A stretch of DNA of 64,000 nucleotides from Sphingopyxis microcysteis (GCF_012274265.1 NZ_JAANYY010000003.1:556975-620974); one strand, 5' to 3'; counted from the first letter of the stretch, positions 25,492 through 34,887 are shown. Made by a program: numbers and translations. The notes: a model not told the origin generated them from the sequence alone.

Positions 25492-26400
25492 TTAAGGCGC
25501 CATTCCGACCACCAGCATCGCCGCGAATACCAGCAAACCGGCAAAGCGGTTGCTGCGGAACTTCGCCAGCGCATCCTCGCCATTGTCGGGCTCCAGCGTC
25601 ACCACCTGCCCGGTGAAATGCACGGCCGCGGGAACCAGCGCGACCAGCACCAGCGGATCGGGGCGCACCGCCCACAGCGCACCGGCCCAGCCAGCGAGCG
25701 CAAATCCGTAACAAAGCGCAACGCCGCCTTTGACATGGCGTCCCATCGCGCGCGCGCTGGATTTCACGCCGACCAGCATGTCGTCCTCGATGTCTTGCAG
25801 GGCGTAGATCGTGTCATATCCGATCACCCACGCGACGCACCCGGCATAGAGCAGCGGCAGCGCGATCCCCTCGCCGCCGCCGACCGCAATCCAGGCGACG
25901 AGCACCCCCCAGCTGAACACCAGCCCCAGCCACGCCTGCGGCCACCAGGTGATGCGCTTCATGAACGGATAGCCCGCGACCAGGATCAGGCTGGCGAGCG
26001 CGACGATCTGCGCGGGCCAGGGCAACTGGAGCAGCACGAACAGGCCGACGAGCGACAGCAGCACGGCCCACAGCGCGGCATTGCGCACCGACACCGCACC
26101 GCTCGCGATCGGGCGCGACGCGGTGCGCGCCACCTGCGCGTCAAGGTCGCGGTCGACGATGTCATTATAGACGCAGCCCGCGCCGCGCATCGCGATCGCG
26201 CCGATGAGCAGCCACAGGAACAACGGCCAATCCCCGACCGCACCGCCGCCGAGCGCGACGCCCCACGCACAGGGCCAGTAGAGCAGCCACCAGCCGATCG
26301 GGCGATCGAACCGCGCCAACAGCGCATAAGGGCGCGCGGCGGCGGGTAGCAGCGCCACAAAACCACGCAACTGGCTGTCGGGAGGATGGGTCGTGGTCAT
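25492..26400 (-). CDS. ubiA: 4-hydroxybenzoate polyprenyltransferase UbiA
   Basis: A 302-residue integral membrane prenyltransferase with the two aspartate-rich motifs NDIVDRDLDAQV (N-D-x-x-D) and YDTIYALQDIEDD, plus the family opening RPYALLARFDRPIGWWLLYWP and around eight or nine membrane segments. It attaches the polyprenyl tail to 4-hydroxybenzoate in ubiquinone synthesis. It converges on smc with stops one base apart. rsmE and gshA lie on the far side of the surface-protein module. Confidence 0.95.
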   Translation of the reverse strand: MTTTHPPDSQLRGFVALLPAAARPYALLARFDRPIGWWLLYWPCAWGVALGGGAVGDWPLFLWLLIGAIAMRGAGCVYNDIVDRDLDAQVARTASRPIASGAVSVRNAALWAVLLSLVGLFVLLQLPWPAQIVALASLILVAGYPFMKRITWWPQAWLGLVFSWGVLVAWIAVGGGEGIALPLLYAGCVAWVIGYDTIYALQDIEDDMLVGVKSSARAMGRHVKGGVALCYGFALAGWAGALWAVRPDPLVLVALVPAAVHFTGQVVTLEPDNGEDALAKFRSNRFAGLLVFAAMLVVGMAP

Positions 26401-26463
26401 CGGCAGCGGCGCATGTAGCAGCCGCTGCCCGCGTGATAAACGGTTATCGGATGCAGCGCGCGA

Positions 26464-27144
26464 TCAGGTACAGAGCGCGGGCGTCACCGCAGGCGCCGGA
26501 TTGAACACGCCGGTGCCATTGTCGCCATGGAGGTCGCGCGCCTCGCGGATCAGGAAGGCGGAGGTTTCCCGAATCCGCTTCGTCTGGAACCATTTGCCCC
26601 ACAACAGGGATTTATAGTCGTAGGTGACCTCGACCAGCATAATCGCGGTCCCCGCCGAGGCGGTGGCGCCGACACCCGCAAAGCTTGTGCCCGTCGCCCC
26701 CGTCCCTTGCGGACCGAAGGCGGAACTGACCGGCAGATCACCATAGCAGCGCTGCCAGTGAATCCATTGCCCGCCGTCGGCATTGCGTTCGATGCTCGAC
26801 AGAATGACCCGGCCATTGGCCTTGAAATTCATGCCCTTCGCCTGTTCCTCGACCCCGGCAAACACTTCGTTGATGTCGACTTCCCGCACACGCGGCTGCG
26901 ACAGGTTGCTGCCAAAGGCGATGCGGGCGGCGTTGTCGGCGGCACTGAGGCCGATCTGGTTCACGCGCGTCGTCGACAGGAGCAAGTTGGCATATTCGAT
27001 GCCGCCAAAGCCGATCATCGCAAGGATGGGGACGCAAAAGGCAACTTCGATCATCGCCACCGCGCTGACGTCGCGCGCCAGACGGCCGAGCATCTTTGAT
27101 CGCCGCGCAAGCCGCGCCTGCGCACGTTTGAGTAGGCTGGTCAT
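26464..27144 (-). CDS. TadE-like pilus assembly / minor pilin protein
   Basis: A 226-residue protein with a basic N-terminus and the TadE-type hydrophobic segment AVAMIEVAFCVPILAMIGFGGIEYANLLL (about 28-56), in which the conserved glutamate E33 is present. The remainder is periplasmic and contains two or three cysteines. It begins with a 4-nt overlap (ATGA) with the upstream TadE-like gene; a longer frame running through that gene is an artefact. No tad ATPase or secretin is in the window, so assembly components must be encoded elsewhere. Confidence 0.8.
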   Translation of the reverse strand: MTSLLKRAQARLARRSKMLGRLARDVSAVAMIEVAFCVPILAMIGFGGIEYANLLLSTTRVNQIGLSAADNAARIAFGSNLSQPRVREVDINEVFAGVEEQAKGMNFKANGRVILSSIERNADGGQWIHWQRCYGDLPVSSAFGPQGTGATGTSFAGVGATASAGTAIMLVEVTYDYKSLLWGKWFQTKRIRETSAFLIREARDLHGDNGTGVFNPAPAVTPALCT

Positions 27145-27734
27145 GAACAGATCACCTGTTTCGTGGACGTCGCGGCGTTGTACGGCTGGTTGCGAAGCAC
27201 CGTGGACGCAACGAGCGTACTCTGCTGCGACTGCCCCAGGAATTTCCACACCGGCAACACGCGATTGATCCGCAGCGAGGCGGTGTAGAGTACAACGTCT
27301 TCGGCACCACCATTGCCGGTCTGGCCGCGATCGGAATCCCAGCTGGCGTTGCCATTGACGTCCTCGAAACACTCGCCGCTATCGTAGCTCCCATTGTTGT
27401 TGGCGTCGGTGAACGCTTCGGGGTCGCCGACTTCGCTGAAACTGTCATAGGATTTCCGGGAAAAGGTCACGGTGCCTTGGGGAAAGACGTTCAACACCTT
27501 GCGGCGCACTTCATTGTCGAGCGCGGTCTGGCTGAGCGCATTGCCCTCGAGCGTCGCGGCGCGCGCCGCATCGTTGACCACGCCTTGGAGTGCCGTTTTG
27601 GCATAATATTGCCAGGAAAAGTCGAGGATCCCGAACACCACGATCAGGAACAGCGGCGCCGTCAGCGCGAACTCGACGATCGCGTTGCCCCGCTGGTCGC
27701 GGCGCAGGCGGCGGAAGAACGTCGCGCGTGTCAT
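27141..27734 (-). CDS. TadE-like protein with calcium-loop-like inserts
   Basis: A 197-residue protein with the TadE segment RRDQRGNAIVEFALTAPLFLIVVFGILDFSW (E21) and a periplasmic body. Unusually, it carries two Asp/Asn-rich loops, DANNNGSYDSGE and DVNGNASWDSD, that look like dockerin or thrombospondin type 3 calcium-binding loops, and it ends with a cysteine (QVICS). It overlaps both neighbours by 4 nt. Role as a minor pilin or adhesin subunit is inferred. Confidence 0.8.
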   Translation of the reverse strand: MTRATFFRRLRRDQRGNAIVEFALTAPLFLIVVFGILDFSWQYYAKTALQGVVNDAARAATLEGNALSQTALDNEVRRKVLNVFPQGTVTFSRKSYDSFSEVGDPEAFTDANNNGSYDSGECFEDVNGNASWDSDRGQTGNGGAEDVVLYTASLRINRVLPVWKFLGQSQQSTLVASTVLRNQPYNAATSTKQVICS

Positions 27735-29713
27735 TGCGACAGCCGCAGTTTCGAGATTTGCCGGGCGATCGCCTGGAAATTCTCGTTAAGCTGCGCCGCA
27801 TTATTCGCCTGATAGGCCTTGCCCGGGCTGGCGCAGCTGGTGAGCGAGCTGTTCAGCGACACGCCGAAGCTGACCACCCAGACGGTGATATTCTTCGCCT
27901 TCGCCTTTGAGCACAATTGCGCGAAGCGATTGTTGTGGCGCGTCGTCAGGTTGGCGTCGCTGGTGCCGCCAACGCGCTTCATCAACCACTCATAGCCCTG
28001 GAACGACAGGTTGCCCATGTTCGGCGCCATTTCGCCGTCGGTCATGAAAACGATGTGGCGGCTGATCGGGCGATTGTTCGGCGCCGTCGCATTCTCGTCC
28101 GAGAACATGCCGTCGGGCGACAGCAAGCGCACGCCCCACACCATGCCGGCGTCGTGATAGGTGCCGCCAACCGGCTGAAGCGATTGAATATAGCTGTTGA
28201 ACGTCGACCGGTCGCTGGCCGTCTGCGTCGTCAGCTTCATCGCCGCGACCGGACAGACGCCCCAGCCGTTGGACCAGTAGCGCGAATAATTCTGCCAGCT
28301 ACCGTTGGTGCTGCTGTTGCTCGACACGCTGCTGCTGTTGACGGTGATCGATCCCGTCGTCGAAGGCGTGCCGCCCGGGCTGCTCGCCCGCGGGAACGCA
28401 ATCTCGGGAATCAGCACTTTCCACTTGGTATCGTCGTCGCTGGTCGGCGCGGTATCGACATCCATGTCGTGCGCGTCCGCTGGCGCGGTCTCGGTTGGAC
28501 CGAAAGGCTCGGTACCGCGTTCCATCACGCAGCCACCCCAAGTGTTCGACACGGTCGCGCCCGAATCGCCGGTGTCGGTCTGGATCGCGGTACCGGCCTT
28601 GGCCTGGCTCACGTCGAACACGCGGTCCTGATAGGTATATTTATTGTCGAACGACTGGGTCGGCGTTTCGGTCACCGTCGTCGTATAGGTGCGCGTAAAG
28701 GTCGCGACACGGCGTTGCAGGCGGCATCGGCTGCTCGACCATGTGTAACGATAGTTGTAATAGGTGTAGGTCTGGTTGGTGTCGTAGGTCGTGATACGAT
28801 TGCCATTGCCATCGACATATTGCGCCGTCTGGTTCGAATTGGGCGAACCGCTCGGTGTCGGCGTCGTATCCGACGGCGGCTCAAGATCGCCGCAAGTCGA
28901 GCTTGTCTGGCCGTTCACGGTGCTGACGTTCGAAAAACTGCCATACGTCGTGTTGCCGTCGGTATATTCCTCCGACTGCTCGGTCGTGGCATTGCCCCAA
29001 ACCACTTTGAACACGGGCGTGCGCGACGGCAACAGCACATTGTCCGACAGCCAGGCCGGATTTTTGGCGTAGAGGATGCTGCCGACATTTGCGGTCGAGC
29101 TGTATGGCACGACGCCGAACCGCAGGCGGCCATCGCCGACGTCCGCGGTGGTCAGCGTATCGAAAAAGTCCATCGTCGCCGATTTGAGCGCGGTGATGCG
29201 GTTGACCGAGTCGCCCGAATTGGTCTGTGCCATCGACCCGGTGACGTCGAGCACCATCATCACGTCGGCGTTCGAAATCTCCAGCTTCGCGGTGCAATTC
29301 ACCGCAAGGTCGAATTTCTGATAATTGAAGATCTGCATCAGGACCGTCGGCAGCCGCGCGGAGGCGGTTCCCCTGACGTTCGACGTCCCGTCGGCCTGCG
29401 ACGCAAAGGTTACGTTGCTGCTGCCATAGGCAGTCTGGCTGTAGTTGAAGTTGAACATCTTGTTCGCTTCGGCCTGCGCCGCCGAGGTGTAGGTGCCGCC
29501 CGCCATCGCGCGGCGTCCGGCGAGGACGCCCGCGTCGCACGCCTGTTGCAGGCGCAGCTGCGCCATATAGGCGCGGCCGATGTCGATGCCCGATCCGAGC
29601 ATACCGATGATCGGCAGAATCGCCGCCGCGGTCAGGAACATTGCGTTGCCGCGATTGTCGCGCAACAGGCTGTTGGTGCCCAGCCGCATGCGGCTGAAAA
29701 CGGTCCCTCGCAT
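27731..29713 (-). CDS. TadG-like protein with von Willebrand factor A domain
   Basis: A 660-residue protein. The N-terminal TadG/TadE-like part (RDNRGNAMFLTAAAILPIIGM, about 19-39) is followed by a vWA domain whose MIDAS motif reads VLDVTGSMAQT near residue 155, a long Thr/Ser/Asn/Tyr-rich insert (about 240-470, including TYTYYNYRYTWSSSR) and the rest of the vWA fold (RHIVFMTDGEMAPN). It is predicted to be anchored in the inner membrane and to expose a metal-dependent adhesion domain. It is first in the three-gene operon; ATG at codon 9 is an alternative start. Confidence 0.85.
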   Translation of the reverse strand: MRGTVFSRMRLGTNSLLRDNRGNAMFLTAAAILPIIGMLGSGIDIGRAYMAQLRLQQACDAGVLAGRRAMAGGTYTSAAQAEANKMFNFNYSQTAYGSSNVTFASQADGTSNVRGTASARLPTVLMQIFNYQKFDLAVNCTAKLEISNADVMMVLDVTGSMAQTNSGDSVNRITALKSATMDFFDTLTTADVGDGRLRFGVVPYSSTANVGSILYAKNPAWLSDNVLLPSRTPVFKVVWGNATTEQSEEYTDGNTTYGSFSNVSTVNGQTSSTCGDLEPPSDTTPTPSGSPNSNQTAQYVDGNGNRITTYDTNQTYTYYNYRYTWSSSRCRLQRRVATFTRTYTTTVTETPTQSFDNKYTYQDRVFDVSQAKAGTAIQTDTGDSGATVSNTWGGCVMERGTEPFGPTETAPADAHDMDVDTAPTSDDDTKWKVLIPEIAFPRASSPGGTPSTTGSITVNSSSVSSNSSTNGSWQNYSRYWSNGWGVCPVAAMKLTTQTASDRSTFNSYIQSLQPVGGTYHDAGMVWGVRLLSPDGMFSDENATAPNNRPISRHIVFMTDGEMAPNMGNLSFQGYEWLMKRVGGTSDANLTTRHNNRFAQLCSKAKAKNITVWVVSFGVSLNSSLTSCASPGKAYQANNAAQLNENFQAIARQISKLRLSQ

Positions 29714-29919
29714 GGTCTAACCCCTCTTGGTCCAGACACGCGGCCCACTACAGATGCGTGGCTGGTATCCTCGCACTAGGGCGAAACTGCTTACCAAACT
29801 GCTAATTGGCCGGTGACGGATTGGGCGCAAAAAGCCCCGATCTGCCCCGGATCGGGACAATATGCTGGGGCGGGACAGCATAGGTGCGCAGGTTCCTTTG
29901 CTCTGCTATCGCACACCCC

Positions 29920-30669
29920 ATGCCCGCAACGCCCGCCTGGCCGCCTGCCAGCACCCCCCGCCTGTTTGTCGATCTGCCGCTGGCGCCCGGCACGGCGCCG
30001 ATGATCGACGGCCCCGCCGCCCATTATCTGCTGAACGTCATGCGGCTGAAGGTCGGTGCGCCGATCCTGCTGTTCGACAATCGCAGCGGCGAATGGCTGG
30101 CCAACATCACGGAGGCAGGAAAACGCTCGCTCACCGTTTGCATCGAGCGCCAGACGCGCGCGATCGAGACGGTACCCGACCTCTGGCTATGCTTTGCCCC
30201 TGTGAAAAAGGCCCGGCTCGACTGGATCATCGAAAAGGCAACCGAGCTTGGCGTCCGGCGTCTGCAGCCGGTGATCACCGAACGCACGATCGTCGAGCGC
30301 GTCAAGCGCGAGCGGCTGGAAGCGCAAGTGATCGAAGCGTGCGAGCAATGTGGCCGCACCGCGCTGCCCGAGCTTGGCGAGCCGACCAAATTGACCCAGC
30401 TGCTGGCGGACTGGCCCGCCGAGCGCGCCTTGCTGTTCGCCGACGAAGCGGGCGGCGCGCCGCTGTCCACCCTCGCTGCCCCCGCCCCCGCCGCGATCCT
30501 GGTCGGTCCCGAGGGCGGCTTTACGCCGCGCGAGCGCGCCCTGCTGCTTGAAAACGCCGCGGTGCGGCGTATCGCGCTCGGTCCGCGCATCCTGCGCGCC
30601 GAGACCGCGGCGATTGCAGCGATCAGCCTGTGGATGGCGCAGCATGGCGACTGGACGACGAGCGGCTGA
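29920..30669 (+). CDS. rsmE: 16S rRNA (uracil-1498-N3)-methyltransferase RsmE
   Basis: A 249-residue SPOUT methyltransferase. An N-terminal PUA-like part (RLFVDLPLAPGT, HYLLNVMRLKVGAPILLFD) is followed by the SPOUT core with KKARLDWIIEKATELGV, the cofactor knot ILVGPEGGFTPRE and LGPRILRAETAAIAA. It methylates U1498 of 16S rRNA. ATG 29920 is chosen because the PUA domain starts soon after; an in-frame GTG at 29884 is possible. In related genomes rsmE usually sits between ubiA and gshA. Confidence 0.93.
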   Translation: MPATPAWPPASTPRLFVDLPLAPGTAPMIDGPAAHYLLNVMRLKVGAPILLFDNRSGEWLANITEAGKRSLTVCIERQTRAIETVPDLWLCFAPVKKARLDWIIEKATELGVRRLQPVITERTIVERVKRERLEAQVIEACEQCGRTALPELGEPTKLTQLLADWPAERALLFADEAGGAPLSTLAAPAPAAILVGPEGGFTPRERALLLENAAVRRIALGPRILRAETAAIAAISLWMAQHGDWTTSG

Positions 30670-30674
30670 ATCCG

Positions 30675-30703
30675 ACATTCTGTTCCGTTCCCGGACAGAA
30701 TGT
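30675..30703. promoter_or_regulatory. 9-bp inverted repeat between rsmE and a surface-protein gene
   Basis: ACATTCTGT (30675-30683) and ACAGAATGT (30695-30703) are perfect inverted copies with an 11-nt centre. No T-run follows, so it is more likely an operator or a weak transcript-end hairpin than an intrinsic terminator. Confidence 0.45.
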
Positions 30704-30737
30704 GCACCAAGCGCCCGATTTTAACCGCATATTAGCT

Positions 30738-32741
30738 ATGCATGGGCATAGCGGCCCGATGCAACGGCAGGACCAGAGCCGATATTGCTGGCGTGGGGGC
30801 CAGCACGCACAGTTTATACGAGCCCTTACGGTACTCGTTGGGCTGGCGCTGTCGCTCGTCGCCAATCCGGCGGCGGCGCAGACCAGCACGACCTATAGCA
30901 ACACGACAACCGGGACGATCAGCGAGACCGCTACCACCTGTACCAGCCCGATGGTGCGCAACTTCACCGTCTCCGCCAACGCCCAGGTCACCGATGTCAA
31001 CATCGGGGTCCAGTTCAGCCACAGCTATCGCGGCGATATTCGCGCCACTTTGGTGTCGCCGACCGGCACCGTGGTCAATCTGATCACCAACCTCGGGGCG
31101 GGGGCGGACAATCTGAACGTGCTGTTCGACGACAGCGCCGCGACCAGCATCACCACCCACAGCGCGAACGACAACACCGCCGCCGCGCCGCCCTATCAGC
31201 GGACCTTCAGCCCCGAAGGCTCGCTCGCGTCGTTCAATGGCCAGGGTTCGGCGGGAACCTGGCAGCTCACCATCTGCGACTCGCTGAACGGCGATACGGG
31301 CAATTTCACGCGCGCCGACCTGACGCTGACGACGGTGCCGATGGCGCCCTCGGCCGATTTGTCGCTGACCAAGTCGGTGAGCAACGCCGCTCCGGCTGTC
31401 GGTGCCAGCATCAATTATGTGCTCAGCGTTACCAACGCCAGCGGCTCGGCGCTGACCGCCACCGGGGTGACGGTACAGGATATGCTGCCCGCGGGCTTCG
31501 CCTTCACCGGCGCATCGGGTTTCGGCAGCTACAACAGCAGCACGGGGGTGTGGACGGTCGGCAGCATTCCGCCGGGGACGACGCGGACGCTCACGATAAC
31601 CGGCACCGTCACCGCGACCGCCGGCGCAACGATCACCAATATTGCCGAAGTCAGCGCCTCGTCGGCATTCGATTTCGATTCGACTCCCGGCAATGGCGCG
31701 GCGGGCGAGGATGATTATGACACGGCCAGCTTCACCGTGTCCGGCACCCGCGTCGCGGGGACACCGCCGACGCTGGTCTGCCCGGTTGGCAGCACGGTGC
31801 ACGACTGGGACAGCGTCAGCTGGACCGCGGGGACGACCAGTGGCAGCTATGCGCTGGCCGCGATCGGGACGATGAATTTCAACATTTCGATCAGCGGCGG
31901 GGTGTTCCTGAACAACGCCACCTATGGCGGCCAGTCGCCGACGCGGCAGAATGTGGTCACCGGCGGATTTTCCCCCGCGCAATTTTCGATCTTTGAGATC
32001 GTCGACATGACCAGCCAGGCGGGCAGCGTGTCGAGTGTCTTCACGCTCCCGACCGCGGTGCCGGGGGTGCAGTTCCGGTTGTTCGACATCGACTATGCCG
32101 CCGGGCAGTTCGCCGACCGGGTGACCGTCACGGGCAGTTTCAACGGATCGCCGGTAACCCCGGTGCTGACCAATGGCGTCAGCAACTATGTCATCGGCAA
32201 CAGCGCCTATGGCGACGGCACCTCCGCCGACGCCAGCGCGAACGGCAATGTCGTGGTGACCTTTACCGCGCCCGTCGACACGATCACCGTCGAGTATGGC
32301 AACCACAGCCTTGCCCCCGCCAATCCGGGGCAGCAGGCGATCGCGATCCACGACGTCACCTTCTGCCGCCCGACCGCCAACCTGACGATCGCCAAGACCA
32401 GCAGCGTCGTCAGCGACCCGACGAATGGTACGACCGATCCCAAGGCGATTCCGGGCGCCGCGATGCGCTATTGCATCCTGGTGACCAACAACGGCAGCGG
32501 AACCGCAACGTCGGTCAACGTCGCCGACGCGTTGCCCGCCGCGACGACCTTTGTCCCCGGTTCGCTGCGCAGCGGCACCAGCTGCGCCGGGGCGACGACG
32601 ATCGAGGACGACAACGCCAGCGGCGGCGACGAAAGCGACCCCTTCGGCGCGTCGATTACCGGTACCACTGTCACCGCAACCGCACCGACGCTTGCTCCCG
32701 GAACCGCCTTGGCGATTGCTTTTGACGTGACAATCAATTGA
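30738..32741 (+). CDS. Secreted P-domain and DUF11-repeat surface protein
   Basis: A 667-residue exported protein. The signal peptide ends near residue 47 (VGLALSLVANPAAAQ). Next come a proprotein-convertase P-like domain (about 75-200; HSYRGDIRATLVSPTGTVV, SAGTWQLTICDSLNGDTG), a DUF11 conserved-repeat domain (about 205-335; DLSLTKSVSNAAPAVG), a middle beta-rich region and a C-terminal DUF11 domain (NLTIAKTSSVVSDPTNG). Such proteins are cell-surface or matrix components. ATG at 30759 is another possible start. The neighbouring gene is a partial structural paralogue. No catalytic motif is visible. Confidence 0.8.
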   Translation: MHGHSGPMQRQDQSRYCWRGGQHAQFIRALTVLVGLALSLVANPAAAQTSTTYSNTTTGTISETATTCTSPMVRNFTVSANAQVTDVNIGVQFSHSYRGDIRATLVSPTGTVVNLITNLGAGADNLNVLFDDSAATSITTHSANDNTAAAPPYQRTFSPEGSLASFNGQGSAGTWQLTICDSLNGDTGNFTRADLTLTTVPMAPSADLSLTKSVSNAAPAVGASINYVLSVTNASGSALTATGVTVQDMLPAGFAFTGASGFGSYNSSTGVWTVGSIPPGTTRTLTITGTVTATAGATITNIAEVSASSAFDFDSTPGNGAAGEDDYDTASFTVSGTRVAGTPPTLVCPVGSTVHDWDSVSWTAGTTSGSYALAAIGTMNFNISISGGVFLNNATYGGQSPTRQNVVTGGFSPAQFSIFEIVDMTSQAGSVSSVFTLPTAVPGVQFRLFDIDYAAGQFADRVTVTGSFNGSPVTPVLTNGVSNYVIGNSAYGDGTSADASANGNVVVTFTAPVDTITVEYGNHSLAPANPGQQAIAIHDVTFCRPTANLTIAKTSSVVSDPTNGTTDPKAIPGAAMRYCILVTNNGSGTATSVNVADALPAATTFVPGSLRSGTSCAGATTIEDDNASGGDESDPFGASITGTTVTATAPTLAPGTALAIAFDVTIN

Positions 32742-32786
32742 TTTTCATTAACTTTAATCGCTCAGCCGGCATTTGAGCGAACCCAA

Positions 32787-34844
32787 ATGACCCACCAGGA
32801 TTGCCCTCTTCGCACGCTGGCCCGCTTTGGCGGGTTGACGGTCGTCGCGGCGGCGCTGGTTCTGGTACCCCCGGCCTCGGCCCAGCGCGTCATCGTGAAC
32901 CCGTCGTTCGAAGCGAACGATCCGCAGGGGCCGGGCGCCGCCAATTTCCAGATTTATGCCAATGGGTCGGTGATCGGCTGGGACTCGGCATCGGGCGAGA
33001 TCGAGCTTTGGGACAGCAATTTTCAGGGTGTGCCTGCCTATGCCGGGTCGGTGTTCGCCGAAATGAACGCCAATGTGCCGGGCGCGCTGTACCAGAATAT
33101 CTGCATGGTGACCGGCGAGACAATCGGCTGGACCTTTGCTCATCGCGCCCGGTCGGGCGGCCCAGCGACGCAGACCGCGCGCTTTCAGGTGGCGAGCACG
33201 GGCGGCACCCTGATCCAGGCGCTCGCGACACAGTCGTCGACGATCAACAATGTGTGGAACGTCAACACCGGGTCGACGACCTATACGGGCGCATCGGGGA
33301 TCCAGCGGGTCCAGTTCATCACCACCGATCCGGGCAGTTACGGAAATTTCCTCGACGACATCCGGATCACGCTCAACCCCTTTGTCGAGCTGTCGACGGC
33401 CTCGGCCTCGGGCGTCGAATCGCTGGCGAGTGCGAACCTCCCGACGCTGATCGTCAACGGGACCTTGTTCACCGCGCAGACGGTCAATGTCAGCATCACC
33501 GGCGGCACCGCGGTGCGCGGCACCGACTATACGACACCGGGCGGCGGCGCGAACTTCAACGTGACAATCCCTGCGGGCACTTATCAAAACACCGCCGTCC
33601 CGCTTGGCATCCAGATCGTCGACGACACGGCGACCGAAGGCAGCGAGACGATCCAGATCGCGCTGAACCCCGGCACCGGCTACACCGTATCGAGCACATC
33701 GAGCTGCGGCGGCGCGGCGCGCACCACGAGCAGCTATACGATCACCGACAATGATTCGCCGGTGGTGCTGACCAAAAACTGGGTCACCGGGATCGCGGGC
33801 GACGCCGTGAGCCTTGCGATCAGCGGCGGTTTCGCCGCCAGCGCAGGAACGTCGACCGTCGGCGGGGCGGCGACAAACGCCACCGCCGTGGCGATCCCCG
33901 GCAGCACGCTCACCCTGACCGAAGCCTATACGTCGGGCGCCGCGGCCAATTACAACAGCAGCATTGAGTGCCGCCGCAACAGCGACAATGTCGTCGTCGC
34001 GACCGCCGGCAGCGGGCTCAGTCGCACCGTCGTCATGCCGTCGGGCACGTCGCTCACCTGCACCTGGACCAACAGCCGCCGGTCGGCCAGCCTGGTCGTG
34101 GGCAAAAGCTGGGTCAATGCGGTGCTGGCCAATGCGGTTACGGTGGCGACCAGCGGCCTCATCAACAACGCCAGCCTGTCGTCGGTCGCCAACAGCGCGA
34201 ATGAAACCGACACCAACGCCGCTGTGACGGTCTATGCCGGGGAAAGCGCGACGCTCAGCGAGACATTCACCGTCGGCAATGGCGCGAATTATGGGCAGCT
34301 GCTTGCCTGCACCGGCAATGGCACCGCGCTCGCGGGCAACGTCCTGACGGTGAACGCCGCCGACACCGCGATCGTCTGCACCTTTACCAACAGCTATGTC
34401 GCGCCCTTGTCGATCGCCAAGACGTCGGTTGCCTATAGTGATCCGATCAACGGGCTGACCAACCCGAAACTGATCCCCGGCGGCTTTGCCAATTACACGC
34501 TTACCGTCACCGCGCCGGCCAGCACCAGCCCGACCAACAACAGCGTCATCGTCACCGACGCGCTCCCCGCGAACCTCAGCCTGTTCGTCGCGACCTACGC
34601 GCCCGGACCCGGCCCGGTACGTTTTACCGCTGGCAGCAGCGGGCTGACCTACAGCTTCACCAGCCTGACCAGCACGGCCGACGATCTGGAATTTTCGAAC
34701 AATGGCGGCGCCAGCTGGAGCTATGCGCCGACCGCCGATGCCGATGGCGTCGATGCCAATGTCACCCATGTCCGCATCCGTCCGAAGGGGTCGATGGTGC
34801 CGGGTTCGAGCTTCACGATCAACCTCCGCGGGCTCGTCAAATAG
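32787..34844 (+). CDS. Secreted Calx-beta/DUF11 surface protein
   Basis: A 685-residue exported protein with a signal peptide (cleaved after PPASA, about residue 32). Domains in order: an N-terminal VNPSFEAND-type carbohydrate-binding-like region (about 35-195), a Calx-beta-like domain (about 200-325, TATEGSETIQIALNPG), two tandem ~100-residue repeats each ending CTWTNS or CTFTNS, and a DUF11-like C-terminal domain (LSIAKTSVAYSDPINGLTNP). It is 45 nt after the preceding surface gene and probably co-expressed. An adhesin or matrix role is inferred. Confidence 0.8.
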   Translation: MTHQDCPLRTLARFGGLTVVAAALVLVPPASAQRVIVNPSFEANDPQGPGAANFQIYANGSVIGWDSASGEIELWDSNFQGVPAYAGSVFAEMNANVPGALYQNICMVTGETIGWTFAHRARSGGPATQTARFQVASTGGTLIQALATQSSTINNVWNVNTGSTTYTGASGIQRVQFITTDPGSYGNFLDDIRITLNPFVELSTASASGVESLASANLPTLIVNGTLFTAQTVNVSITGGTAVRGTDYTTPGGGANFNVTIPAGTYQNTAVPLGIQIVDDTATEGSETIQIALNPGTGYTVSSTSSCGGAARTTSSYTITDNDSPVVLTKNWVTGIAGDAVSLAISGGFAASAGTSTVGGAATNATAVAIPGSTLTLTEAYTSGAAANYNSSIECRRNSDNVVVATAGSGLSRTVVMPSGTSLTCTWTNSRRSASLVVGKSWVNAVLANAVTVATSGLINNASLSSVANSANETDTNAAVTVYAGESATLSETFTVGNGANYGQLLACTGNGTALAGNVLTVNAADTAIVCTFTNSYVAPLSIAKTSVAYSDPINGLTNPKLIPGGFANYTLTVTAPASTSPTNNSVIVTDALPANLSLFVATYAPGPGPVRFTAGSSGLTYSFTSLTSTADDLEFSNNGGASWSYAPTADADGVDANVTHVRIRPKGSMVPGSSFTINLRGLVK

Positions 34845-34887
34845 CGCCTGCTCAACAGTCGATTGCATTCTGTACTGAACAGTCTAA

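Noticed and set aside
21939-25583. A 1214-codon open frame on the minus strand
   Set aside because: It is the mirror of smc in GC-rich sequence with low stop frequency; it has no start signal, family motif or hydrophobic pattern, while smc has a complete set of motifs.
27917-29779. A 620-codon frame on the plus strand opposite the TadG-like gene
   Set aside because: The amino-acid composition is dominated by Arg, Ala and Val as expected for antisense GC-rich DNA, and the minus-strand gene has clear TadG and vWA motifs.
29836-29856. CCCGATC...GATCGGG inverted repeat upstream of rsmE
   Set aside because: The arms are only 7 bp with no flanking T-run or promoter relation, a level expected by chance in GC-rich DNA.
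30732-34868. Long minus-strand frames opposite the two surface-protein genes
   Set aside because: The plus-strand genes have signal peptides and recognisable repeats; the opposite frames are antisense artefacts with no domain.
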